Source: Didymella arachidicola (Eukaryota > Ascomycota > Dothideomycetes > Pleosporales > Didymellaceae). Taken from it: a DNA stretch of 64,000 bases. The notes below the pieces were generated by a model. It did not search any database. It worked only from the letters and a program-made list of their open reading frames with translations, and was not told the DNA's origin. Below are positions 42,827 through 53,463 of the stretch, piece by piece. The position numbers and the translations under genes were made by a program. The stretch is taken from NCBI GenBank assembly GCA_016630955.3, contig CM049999.1, forward strand, positions 372,001-436,000, read 5' to 3'. The stretch's first letter is position 1. Each line of letters starts with the position of its first letter.

Positions 42827-45800
42827 ATGGCGGCACATGGTGACCAGCAGCAAGGCTTTCCTATGAGCTTTGCTGAGATCGAAGGTTTGGTCAAGTCACT
42901 GTACGATCCGGGACATGCAAAGAAGATTGCTCAGAACGAAGCAACGCTGCGAGTTTTGCAACGCTCGCCCCAGGGCTGGGAGATCGCAGACGCACTCTTG
43001 AAAAGCGAAGATGAGCAGGTTCGGTTTTTCGGAGCGCTCACGTTAACAGTGAAGCTCAACGCTGATTCGTGAGTGAGCTCCACGAGGCTTATGGTAATTT
43101 GACTGATCTCTGTAGGAACGAACTGAGTGAGGAACACTCTGCACAGCTACTCTCCACCCTTATTGTAGGACCTGGTGCACATTCTTTCAATCGAAGCTTA
43201 CGTTTGCACAGCACCATCTAGTGTCGCGACCATCTTCTTCGATAGCAACTCGCAAAGTCAGCTCAACGTTAGCTCAATATTTCACCAAACCCATCTCAGT
43301 ATGGAGCCTGTGCCTCCGCAGCCTCGTCGTATCGTTCGCGGTGCAACAGCCCGTGCTCGATGACGGTCTGGAAGGTCATCCAGCGACATGGGATTTACTT
43401 CCTCAGTTGTCTGACGACCAGATTCTCGTTCTGTTGGACTTTGCCATGAACCTGGCAGACGAGGCAAAGAAGCTCTCCGCGAGCCCAAAGTGAGGCTCCC
43501 GTTCTGAGGCCTATAATCTTGTCCGTGCTGACGCCAGTTAGCCGCAAAGTACATCATGACATGATTGCCAACGCCGAAAGTCTAGAAGCTCTTCTCCACA
43601 CTGCGTTTGGCCGTGGTTTCAAGTATCTGTCGGTGCCAATTAACGACCCCAGCTACAACGACTCAGTGCAGCAAGGAGAGAAGATATGCATAGCTGCGTC
43701 TAAATGCTTCATTGTAGGTTTTTGCATGCATGTGAAGATTAAGGCTGATCTGGTAGGGTTGGATCTTCTACGCGCAATCCGAGTTTAAGCATGTGCCAGA
43801 GAAACTACATTATCTCCGATCTGTCACCGAGCTCGCTTTGACTTGTCTGGAGTACCACGTGGAGGACGCTATGGATCTGGTCGCCGAAGTACTGGAGAAC
43901 TATCCATCATTCTTTGAGGCAAAGCATCAAGAGATGTTATGGTCAGCTATAGCTGGACCCTGGGGCCTGGAGATTCTAAGAGAGCAGGATACCGAAACGG
44001 TCTCGCTTGCTAGGATCATCGTCGCATACGGCCAGATATTGCTGGATTCGAAGACCTTGTACAGGGAGCACGAAACAGCGCACAACCAACAGGTCATGTG
44101 TAAGTTGACACGAGACAAGGAACGATAGAAGAACAAGCTGACTATAGACAGCGTTCTTGCATGATCTTTTAAAATACCCGGAAACTGTGGGATTGGACGA
44201 TGACGTTGCACCGGTCGTCTTGGACTTCTGGAGTGGCTATATCAGTGCAATCGCCGAAGAATCGTTCGAGTTCACCGAAGGAGTGTCACCACCGTCCTGG
44301 CTAGACGCAGCCAAGTCAAACGTCTTCCAAGGGATCTCAGAACTGGCGCAGAAGATCATTTACCCACCGGCTAGCGAGACCAAAGGATGGGACTCGGATA
44401 CAAAAAAGACATTCAAGGTCTTCCGCATCGACGTTCGAGACATTATCATGGAAGCGTATGAGTCGCTGCGCGACGTCATGACAGACAACTTCATCGACTT
44501 CACCTTGCGTGCGCTTGAGGCGAGCAATTGGTTGGAGCTCGAGGCTGGCTTGTTCTGCCTGATTTCTATTGCAGACGCCTTCCACGCGAACGATGACCAG
44601 CGCCTCAACCGCCTTTTTGAACAACCCCTATTCACAGCCATGTCTGGTGATGCCGAAATCCCGGCAATCGCTCGCAGGTCTGCAGTGGAGTTGGTTGCTG
44701 CTCTCAACCAGTTCTTCTTACGCAATCCGCGCTTCTTGCCTCAGGTGCTACCTTTCCTGCTCAAAGCATTGGCCCAACCCGCTCTTGCCCACAGCGCAGC
44801 CAAATCATTCGCTTCGCTGTGTTCCGAGTGTAGGAAATCGCTCACAAGCGAGCTCAACTCGTTCTTCCAGATGTACGAGCAATTCCTCACGTACCGGACA
44901 GCAGAAGAGTTTACAAAGAGCAAAGTTCTTGAGGGCATCGCGGCAATCGTACAGTCTACAGACTCTGAGGAGAAGCAACTTGCTGGTGTCAGGCAGCTGT
45001 TCGGTTACATCGCGCAAGATGCCATGGGCGCCATCAAAGTCACAAAGGAGGGAAACGATCCTGAACAAGGACAAGTACTTGCTTTAACCACGCTCAAATG
45101 CTTGTCGAGTATCGGACGCGCACTACAATCTCTCGACGAAGAAGTTGTGGACCTTGAAGCAGACTCGAAAGCCGAATCTTCTACCTTCTGGTCAGAAGGA
45201 CCAGGCAAAGAGATCCAGAACCAGGTCATCAACATGATCAACTACATGACGCAAGTCTTCCCCGGTAACGATGAGATCATCGAATCGGCCTGCAACGTCT
45301 TAAGAACCGGCTTCAAGGAGTCGATCCCTGGCCCGTTCGTGTTGCCACCTTCGGCCGCCGTCGACTTCATCACCAAAACGACTGTGCAGACACCACGACT
45401 ACCTTTCGTACTTGAGACAGCATGTCGTTGGCTCTCTTCTCACAAGCACAAGCGCCCTGCCGATTTCGTCGTACAGGCACAACGGCTGCTGCAACATGAC
45501 CTGAGCATCATGCATGCGCTGCAGCATCCCAGAAACGACCCAGAGATCGCCGTCGGCTGTATCGAGCTCGTCCAGCAATTCGTCAACACCGATTTACGCT
45601 TGCTCACGCAGGAGCATCCAGATACCTTGCAGGGCATGTTCAACTTCTGCATCGAGTCCATCAAATCGCCAGAGGTACTACCGAAGCGCGCTTCCGCAAA
45701 GCTGTGGAAGGACATTTTTGAGTCCACCAGCTCGCATGGACAGAGCCAAGGCACGTCGCAGGACATTGTCAACCACTTCGGCTACGCAGTTACATTTGCG

Positions 45801-46170
45801 TTGATAAGCAACGTTTGCGGCGAAGTCGACTTCACAAGCCTGGAGCACATCGTAGCACCACTTCGCGCACTCATCCGCTCCGATAAGAACGCGAGATCCT
45901 ACATCACAAGCTCTATCGCGGAGCAGCCACTCCTCCAGCGTTTCCAACAGGATCCAGCAGTACAGGAATTGGTGCGAAAGTTCATTGAAAGTTCGATGAG
46001 GTACGTACTGATCGTTTGTTACCGTGGCTCAATACTGATATATAGACAGAAACGCAAAGAGCTCGACTGGTTTCAAGGACATCGTCAAGGGCTTCTGGCA
46101 GAGCTGCAAACAACTCCAGATGCAGCTGCAACCTCAGATGATGGCTCAAGGCCATGGTCGATTTGCTTAG
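42827..46170 (+). CDS. Karyopherin beta, importin-13/transportin-3-like
   Basis: Seven exons (42827-43068, 43116-43164, 43212-43489, 43542-43713, 43757-44099, 44152-46000, 46050-46170) give 1017 residues. The protein is an all-helical HEAT-repeat chain without membrane segments. The N-terminus (EIEGLVKSLYDPGHAKKIAQNE, LQRSPQGWEIADALLKSED, FFGALTLTVKLN) fits the RanGTP-binding end of importin-beta family members. LVSRPSSSIATRKVSSTLAQ and SVWSLCLRSLVVSF match the importin-13/Kap122/Mtr10 group, which carries cargo such as SR-type RNA-binding proteins. For the last intron I chose the acceptor at 46049, since it gives NAKSSTGFKDIVKGFWQSCK, typical of the family end; the acceptor four bases upstream gives a weaker tail. 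The exact orthologue is undecided. Confidence 0.88.
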
Positions 46171-46228
46171 TACAGGAGCGGCAACAAGCTCGCTCAGTAG
46201 CACGTACTGCTTACATAAAATGGGTGGA

Positions 46229-46955
46229 CTAGAACTCGGCGAATGCAGCCAACGCAAATGTCAAGCCGAATGACAGCTTGAATGCAACGTTATCCTGTAC
46301 CAGTGACCGTACGTTCATTGACTTGAAGCGGCGCTGCAAGAAAGAGTAGGGAATGATGTGAATGCCTCTCGACTCGATCATCTAGAGCATGGATTAGCAT
46401 GAGCTCTACTGAACATCGAGCTTGTCAAGTCCAAGATCCGAAAACCGGGATACAACCAGGAAACGTATTGTAGACTTCAGGACACTCGGCAATCTGCGAA
46501 ACGCCTCTGAATTCGCAGAGGACCCCATTGTCTTTCACTTCTGGGTGGTTGCATCCGGCTTCTGCTGTGACATGAGAGCCCTCTTCGTCACCTTATAGAG
46601 ATCCGTTCCCTCCAACAGTGTAACTTACCTGCAGCGCAACGATTCCCAAACCGAGCAGAATTGCCAAAGGCTTGCTGAAAACACTGATTCCCAGACCCCC
46701 AATCACACCCAATATACTGCCCATGCTGACTTGTCGCACAGCCTTGGGATTCGGCGCTCCCGACTGCGTGATCACAGGTGTCTGCGCATCGCGCGCGTAT
46801 GTGTTACGCACGTCGCCCAACTTCGCAAGCGGATCCACCGAATCGCAGCGAAAAACCTGTGCATGGCGGAAGTTGTACACGAGCAACGGCGTAGAGAGAA
46901 TGAGCGGCGTTGCAAGCAGCGCGCCGCGGCGCAGACCGGGGAGGAGGAACGACAT
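46229..46955 (-). CDS. FUN14-domain mitochondrial membrane protein
   Basis: Two exons (46955-46629, 46381-46229) give 159 residues. The FUN14 domain is seen in SMGSILGVIGGLGISVFSKP, LAILLGLGIVALQMIESRG and the C-terminal NVAFKLSFGLTFALAAFAEF, with glycine-rich membrane helices. Family members sit in the outer mitochondrial membrane; mammalian FUNDC1 is a mitophagy receptor, but fungal roles are little known. I chose the ATG at 46955 (MSFLLPGLRRGALLATPLIL) because relatives begin similarly. The frame stays open 63 codons further upstream, with ATGs at 47087 and beyond, so a longer form cannot be excluded. The 247-nt intron is long for this window. The stop codon is only 58 bp from that of the karyopherin gene on the other strand. 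Confidence 0.87.
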
Positions 46956-47316
46956 GTGCGGAGTGGAAGGGCGTTGGTTTTGGAGGTATGCTGACAGCTG
47001 ACGTTCAATAGGTGCGTTCCCAGGTGCGAAGAAGGGTGTTTTGGATGCTGGGAGGGTAGCGAGCTTGGCCAATTGACTGCGCGGAGGCATCGATGGAGCA
47101 GTGATGTGAAGCTTCAAGATGGAGAAGAAGATGATGTCACTCATTGTGGCTAGTGCGCTTGCCGAGGTGGACCCTGAAGCTTCAACGTCGCGTCTACGCG
47201 TCTGACACCGTGATGGGCTCGCACAAATCTTGTGTCCACTTCATGTCCTTCCTTAGAACAATTTTCTTGTAGCGAATTCGAACGTTTGGTAGGTCTCATC
47301 CTCAAGTTCGACTGTC
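46956..47316. other. Divergent promoter, FUN14 gene and LAS21
   Basis: 361 bp between start codons. Part of it (46956-47144) is also an open extension of the FUN14 frame. No other feature is supported. Confidence 0.45.
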
Positions 47317-50300
47317 ATGGCCCCACGGAAGGCGCTGCTTGCGCTGGCCAATCTGCTGATTCCAGTCGCAATCCTGGTCTTTGCGACTGGCTTCTTCCCG
47401 TACAAACCCTATATGCCAGGCCTGGCCGAGTACGAGGATGTAATTTGGATGTCTGAGAAAGGAGACAGTAATGGAAACTTGCAACCTCCTGAGGCACCAT
47501 TCGACAAGCTTGTCTTCATGGTCGTCGATGCACTGCGAAGCGACTTCGTCTACAGTGAGGAGAGCAGCATGAGCTTTGTGCAGAGGTGAGTCTCCACTCT
47601 CACATAGCTTCAATCGCTGACCATGCTCGAGCCTCATTCGCGACGGCACCGCACTCCCCTTTACCGCTCATGCCACCTCTCCCACAATAACTATGCCGCG
47701 CGTGAAAGCCATTACTACGGGCTCAATTCCCTCTTTTCTTGATGTAATCCTCAACTTCGCCGAATCGGACACGACCTCCACACTTGCAACGCAAGACACA
47801 TGGCTCGCACAGATCAAAGCAAAGCGCTTCGGGGACAAGCAAGGGAAATTGGTCATGTACGGCGACGATACATGGTTGAAGCTCTTTCCAGACTTCTTCG
47901 AGCGGGCAGACGGGACGAGCAGTTTCTTCGTTTCGGTCAGTCTCTTGTACAAACACATACGTAGATGGAATGCAATGTTGATTATCACTGTGTAGGACTT
48001 CACCGAAGTGGACAATAACGTGACGAGGCATGTTCCTAACGAGCTGCTGAACGATGACTGGAATGCTATGATCATGCATTACTTAGGTCTGGACCATATC
48101 GGGCACAAAGCTGGTCCCAAGAGGTACTTCGCGATGGTCAGAGCATTGCGCTACACTGTTAACATTGCGCAGCCCCAACATGGTCCCGAAGCAGAGAGAA
48201 ATGGACGATATCGTTCGAATGATCTACACAGCCATCGAGAACGAAGACCATCTGTCCAACACGCTCTTTGTGCTGTGCGGCGACCATGGCATGAACGAAG
48301 GTGGCAACCACGGAGGATCGTCGCCCGGCGAAACATCCCCGGCTCTAGTCTTCATGAGCCCGAAGCTGACCAAGATTACCCAAACTCAAGCAGCTGTTCA
48401 GAGTCCCGCGGGACCCAAGACGGAAGACGAGTTTGACTATTACAGGACGGTCGAGCAGAGCGATATCGCACCCACACTTGCAGGTCTGCTTGGCTTTCCA
48501 GTGCCGCGGAACAATCTTGGCGTATTTCTCAGCGAGTTCTTGGGCTTTTGGGATAGTGGTAAGTCTACTCCGGCTGTTCAGGTTGAACTTGAAGCTAACC
48601 GATAAGACGCGGACCGCAATCAGCTTTTGTACAGAAACGCAAGGCAGATGAAGCGTATTGTGCACGCCACCTACAGCAGCCACATTTTCGAAGAGGCTGA
48701 GACTCCTTCCAAGCAAACAGAAAACTTAACATGCGGCCATCTGAACGGTGGCGATAAGCTAGCTTGTCTCTGGAACAGAGCTGTACGGCGCACACCAGGC
48801 AATGATTCCCATGTTACAAAGCAACAGCATCTCAACGAGGTGAGCATCCACTCATCTCAACGCGTACACTTGAAGCATCTAACAAGAAAAAGTTCATGCA
48901 AGAAGCTCAAGACATCATGTCCAGCGCCGCATCCAACTACAACATACCCCACCTCTTCCTCGGAACCGGTCTCGCAATCTTCACCTGCATTCTGAGCTTT
49001 CTCAACATTCCTCCGCTCCGTCCCATATCATCTGCTGGGATATACTACTCCCTAACCCTCACCCTCTACGCCGCCCTCATGTTCGCCTCCTCCTACGTCG
49101 AAGAAGAGCACAATTTCTGGTACTGGCTCACGTCAGGCTGGTTCTCCTCCCTCTACCTCTTTAGCTTACGCCAGGAGAACCGCAAGTCGTGGATAATCCA
49201 CCCCGCTCTCGCCGCACTCGCCATCCACAGACTAATCAGGCGCTGGAACCAAACGGGGCAAAAGTTCGCCGGCGCAGATGACGTTGTGAACAGCGGTGTA
49301 TTCCACAGCAGCAACTCCATACTGCTGTGGGTCTTGATAGGGGCTACGTATCTGGACGTCACGAATCGCATCGCGCGACACGTTGCCCGCTCGGTCGTCA
49401 CGCTGGATAAACCGGTGTCCGGGGCGCAGTTGGACGCGGAGCCGGAGCAGCAGCACCGCATGATGGGGTCGCTTATAGCGACGCCGCTGTGCATTGCGGC
49501 GGTTGTGTTTAAGCTTGCGTTTACGGTTAAAGATGCGCCGGAGCTGACATATGGCATCTCGGAAGGGATAATAGAACGGGTTGAGATGCTGAATCTGGTG
49601 GATCTCGCACGCATGGTGTTTGGTGGCATTGGGCTTGTCTTCGCGTGGATCTTGTTCTCAGAGCGGCAACACTCGACACGCCGAGCGAAGCTACGCATTC
49701 GAGGGAATGGGGGTACGTTGGTTTCCCTTCTACCCATGCCGAGTACGCACGCTGACGACTCAGACCTAGCAACCGCTTTCTTCGACATGCTCACGCTGTT
49801 CCTGCTCACGCAGACCAAAGCGCAGAACATACCGCTCTACCTCCTCTTCCGGATCCAATACTTCCTGCTCTGTAAGCCCTCCCTCTGTGTCCGCATAACC
49901 GCACCACTAACAGCCCCAGCCCTCCTCTCCCTCACACCCTCCCAAACCACCCTAACCACTCTCCTCCTGAGCCAAACATCCTTCTTCGCACTCGGCCTCA
50001 ACAACAGCATCTCCAGCATCGACCTCTCAAACGCCTACAACGGCGTCAGCGGATACAACATCCTTGCCGTAGGCCTCCTCGTATTCCTATCCAACTGGGC
50101 GGGGCCCGTGTACTGGAGCGTCGCGGGCGTGTGTCTGCTTGGCGGGTACGGCACAAAGAACACAAACTCGGACACGGCCGCGAAGCCGAAGAGGAGCTGG
50201 GTCGAGGCCGAGCACGCGCATCTCCGTGATTTGGCGAAGCCGAAGGTGAAGGTTGAGGATGAGAAGATTGGGCGGGATGGCTGGACGGATCATGTAGCGC

Positions 50301-50488
50301 TGCTGACGCTGTTTACGTGCGTTATGCTTGCGAGTGTTATGGCGGCGTGTACGGCGCTGCGGACGCATTTGTTTATCTGGACGGTGTTTAGTCCGAAGTA
50401 CTTGTTTGCGATGGCGTGGGGAGTTGCGTGGCATTTGGGTGTTTCGGTTGGACTTGGTGGGGTGGTGAGGTGGATGGGGTGGTGGTGA
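47317..50488 (+). CDS. las21: GPI ethanolamine phosphate transferase 2 (Las21/Gpi7)
   Basis: Eight exons: 47317-47585, 47632-47935, 47996-48123, 48173-48558, 48607-48839, 48887-49712, 49764-49871 and 49920-50488, giving 940 residues. The enzyme transfers ethanolamine phosphate to the second mannose of GPI precursors in the ER. The N-terminal membrane anchor is followed by an alkaline-phosphatase-like luminal domain: DKLVFMVVDALRSDFVY, the catalytic HATSPTITMPRVKAITTGS, LVMYGDDTWLKLFP, HYLGLDHIGHKAGP and VLCGDHGMNEGGNHGGSSPGE. A long multi-span C-terminal part follows, with ISSIDLSNAYNGVSGYNI and FLSNWAGPVYW typical of Gpi7. The introns at 49713-49763 (51 nt) and 49872-49919 (48 nt, GTAAGC...CACTAACAGCCCCAG) are multiples of three without stops, so the genomic frame reads through them; removing them restores the family spacing. 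Confidence 0.95.
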
Positions 50489-51570
50489 GTGTGCTAGTTG
50501 GCTGAGAGAAGTGGGAGAGTGTTTGGGAGTAGGAGGGTTAGCAGAGAAGAGGAGTGCTGGATCTATGGGATTGCAGGGCTGCTAATCATGTCACAGTGAT
50601 TCTTAAAGAATCTGAACAAGTTTCGCTCAAGACTGTCATGTATACTTCGTGCCCGGGAGCCGCGCCTGCTGTTCGTCAGCTGAACTGCTCTATGACATGT
50701 GGCAAGTTCAGTGCCGGAAAGAGCTTTGGCGTTGGCATGGCCGTCATGAAGGCTGCAACGAACAGAGTCGAAGACGGCTGTAGCTCGGCATCAGTAAGCT
50801 AGTAGCGTGAGACAGGCGAACAGCCATGGTAGCTCAACAGGGCCCGCTCGTTCGTGGCTAGTTGAAAGTGCCTGATCACGAGCAGGCAAGCGTAGCCAAC
50901 ACCTGCCCATCACTAGATACCATCTGAAGAAAACGGAAAGAGCGAACACCGAACACCGAACATTCAGAAGCTAAAGCACTTTAGAATTGATTCCTAATTA
51001 ATACTTACACGCTATAACGCGTGACTATGCCAGCAAGCCTGAACGACAATTGGAGAAGGGAGAGGGAGTATCCAATGCTAGTCGAATGCCACAACAGATA
51101 ATACATCGCAAGACAAAGCCACAAGCAGAACGAAATAAACCCCAAAATATTGGGAAAACTTGCAGGTACAGAGCATGAGCTGAGAGCAGATAACCTGCAA
51201 CAGAGCAAGACTGAAGACCGACAAGCTGATCCATCGATATATATATTCATGATGCTTTTTCTTCTCTTCAACGAACCATCTGCGATAACCAAATTGCAGC
51301 GAAAATGCCGGTAAATAGAATTGGGGCAGCGGGCCCAATGTAGCTGATAAGCTGAGCTGTAGTATACTGATTCTCTACCCTCGTGGCATCATTCTTCGTA
51401 TGCGTCGTACGTCGTAAAGTCAATCCTGTGCTGTGGGTGCCGGAGGTGCTGGCCGTAAACGTCATCGTCTTTCATAGTGGGTTGTGCGCGAATCATGTCG
51501 GTTTAATGAGCGGTAGGTGCGTTACGTTGTCGTGGCGCGGATCGTGGTGCAAAAGCTGTGTATGTGATGC
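50489..51570. other. Tail-to-tail region with one small ORF
   Basis: It lies between the stop codons of LAS21 (+) and the RRM/R3H gene (-). AT-rich around 50.9-51.3 kb, with a short ACACCGA duplication near 50946. The only item with some protein character is the 65-codon frame at 51268-51465, listed separately. Confidence 0.45.
51268..51465 (-). CDS. Possible 65-residue single-span membrane protein
   Basis: ATG at 51463-51465, TGA at 51268-51270. The first 40 residues are polar and Thr-rich. The last 25 (ISYIGPAAPILFTGIFAAIW, then LSQMVR) form one hydrophobic span ending in Arg, as in tail-anchored proteins. It lies just past the stop codon of the RRM/R3H gene on the same strand, so it may equally be a chance frame in that gene's 3' UTR. 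I recognise no family. Confidence 0.25.
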   Translation of the reverse strand: MTFTASTSGTHSTGLTLRRTTHTKNDATRVENQYTTAQLISYIGPAAPILFTGIFAAIWLSQMVR

Positions 51571-53463
51571 TCACTGGCCGACGAGAATCTCAACATTCGA
51601 TTGCGAGGAGAGCTCGTCGCTGCCGCGGCCCTGGTGGCCGTTCTGCCGTGGGCGGCTGAAGCCCTGGCCCCGCTCAGGGAGTGGGCCGCGAGGTTGCCTT
51701 GAAGGGCGGTCATCGTAGTTGGAGCTGAAGGCACGGTGGCCGCCGATGGGGCCGGGGTTCTCCCAAGATGTCATCTGGCGAAGTGAACGGGGGCTGCTGC
51801 TCTGTCCAAATGCATTTGCTCCAAGTGTCATGCGCTCCATTTCCCTCTCGAGCATGCCATCATTACGCTGTGACATTGAGCTTGCTGTAGGTGTGCCATT
51901 GGGGTTTGTGTTGCTACCGCTGAATCCAAGGCCTTCGAGGGAGATACCTCCGGGACGTCCGACCGGGTGGCTCGCTGTCGAAGGCGCTGGCGAAGGAGTG
52001 TACGAACGGAGATCAGCGTAAGATTTGGCACCTCGCAGATTGGGGACCGCGTTCAGACCACCGGGAGAATCCGGGAAGCCGAGCAGCCCTGATGCTTGCC
52101 TGCCAAAAGCGTTGTAGAACCCTTCAGACGCACGGACATCGCTGAAATCTGTGGTCGCGGCACGGTTGAGACCACGACGTCCTGGCTGCTCAGCGGGGTG
52201 GCTGGTGGGCATCTGAGGCATGGGCGGGCTCAAGCCTTGGTTGCTGTGAACCTTGAAGATATGGACCTGGCGGGTGTCGCCGGAGCCCTTGGAGACGTGG
52301 GCCAAGTCAAGCTGGTGGGCAAGGGTGTGGATGATGCGGCGTTGAGGAGGTGCCAGGGATGGAGGGAAGGTCATGCTGTCGCGCTCAGGCGACTCTTTGA
52401 AGAGCAAAAGCTGCGAGTAGAACTGCAAGATCTGTGGGTCGTTGAGGTCGACGTCTACAGGGCCGTTGGTGACGCGTTCCGGTGCGCCGTTGTGGGGCAT
52501 GCCAATCTTCTGCTGGCGCATAGCAGAGACGGGTGACGGAGACGCCGCGGGGATGTGAGAGTGCGATGCCAGGGAGCCGAAGGAGGCCTGCGAATGCAGC
52601 TGACCTCCAAGCGGCCGGTGCTGCTCCTCGAGCTGACCACGGCGCTCACGCTTCTCACGCTCGATTCGCTCGCGCTCGGCGAGAGGCAGCATCTTCTTGT
52701 ACTCGACGCGCAGCTTCCTGCCGTTCAGCTCGAAGTGGTTCATCGACTCGATGACAGCGGCTGTCTCTTCGGCGGTGGTGAAGTTGGCGAAGGCCAGGCC
52801 CCTGAAGACGCCGTTGTCGAAGTGGTAGTTGAAGGCATAGGGGAGGGGCAGACGCAGGTCGGTCATCAGCTGGACGAGCTGCTCCTTCTTGACGGCGAAG
52901 GGGATGTTCTTGATGACGATGGCGGTGGGGATGAGCTCCTCGTCGACGTCGTGGCCATAGCTGGTGTTGAGCATGGCGCTCGCGGCGCCGTTGCCCAGGC
53001 CAGGGAGGGCGAAGCTGGGCAGGCCCTGTTGCTGCGGCGGCGGCGGCTCCATCCAGCCCTGCAGTGCGTTAGTCCATGGCTCTGTCGACGTCAGGTTCTC
53101 GGGGCAACCTACTGGAGGCAGGGCGCTGCGGCCGCCCCCGCGCGTCTGCGACTTCATCCTCTGGCCCGCAGCGCCGCCGAGCGACCCCAGGCCGTTCTGC
53201 GAGAACGCGTTCGAGTTCCAGCCCTGCTGGGGGCCCATGTCGTAGCCGTAGGCGGCGTGCATGGTGTTGTTCAGGCGGTCGTTGTAGCTGCGCGGCTGGT
53301 CGTAGCCCCGGTGGTGGTCGTCCTGCTGCGGGTACAGGCCGGCCTGGCCGAGCTGCTGCTGGTAGGCGTCGAACTGGCGCGAGGGCATCCTGTTCAGGGT
53401 GCCCGGCTGGTTGCGGTGCGAGCCGGGCGACCGCGACGACTGCTGGTCGTAGGCCGAGTACAT
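51571..53463 (-). CDS. RRM and R3H domain RNA-binding protein (Pin4/Cip1-like)
   Basis: The first true ATG is 53461-53463 (context CCACCATGT). With a 54-nt intron (53112-53059, CCA|GTAGGT...GGACTAACGCACTGCAG) removed, the product has 612 residues; unspliced it stays in frame. A Gln/Tyr/Gly-rich N-terminus precedes the RRM (about residues 160-235): AIVIKNIPFAVKKEQLVQLM as RNP2 and GVFRGLAFANFTTAEE as RNP1, ending in LRVEYKKML. An R3H-like segment follows (ERDSMTFPPSLAPPQRRIIH, TLAHQLDLAHVSKG). The rest is Ser/Pro/Gly-rich and disordered. Fungal relatives are S. cerevisiae Pin4 and S. pombe Cip1/Cip2, which affect the DNA damage and stress response by binding mRNAs. Orthology is inferred from domain order. 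Confidence 0.88.
   Translation of the reverse strand: MYSAYDQQSSRSPGSHRNQPGTLNRMPSRQFDAYQQQLGQAGLYPQQDDHHRGYDQPRSYNDRLNNTMHAAYGYDMGPQQGWNSNAFSQNGLGSLGGAAGQRMKSQTRGGGRSALPPVGCPENLTSTEPWTNALQGWMEPPPPQQQGLPSFALPGLGNGAASAMLNTSYGHDVDEELIPTAIVIKNIPFAVKKEQLVQLMTDLRLPLPYAFNYHFDNGVFRGLAFANFTTAEETAAVIESMNHFELNGRKLRVEYKKMLPLAERERIEREKRERRGQLEEQHRPLGGQLHSQASFGSLASHSHIPAASPSPVSAMRQQKIGMPHNGAPERVTNGPVDVDLNDPQILQFYSQLLLFKESPERDSMTFPPSLAPPQRRIIHTLAHQLDLAHVSKGSGDTRQVHIFKVHSNQGLSPPMPQMPTSHPAEQPGRRGLNRAATTDFSDVRASEGFYNAFGRQASGLLGFPDSPGGLNAVPNLRGAKSYADLRSYTPSPAPSTASHPVGRPGGISLEGLGFSGSNTNPNGTPTASSMSQRNDGMLEREMERMTLGANAFGQSSSPRSLRQMTSWENPGPIGGHRAFSSNYDDRPSRQPRGPLPERGQGFSRPRQNGHQGRGSDELSSQSNVEILVGQ

Noticed and set aside
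46050..46232. Longer karyopherin C-terminus ending at 46232
   Set aside because: It arises only if the last intron is left in or spliced at the acceptor four bases upstream; the 46049 acceptor gives a family-like end and a stop at 46168-46170.
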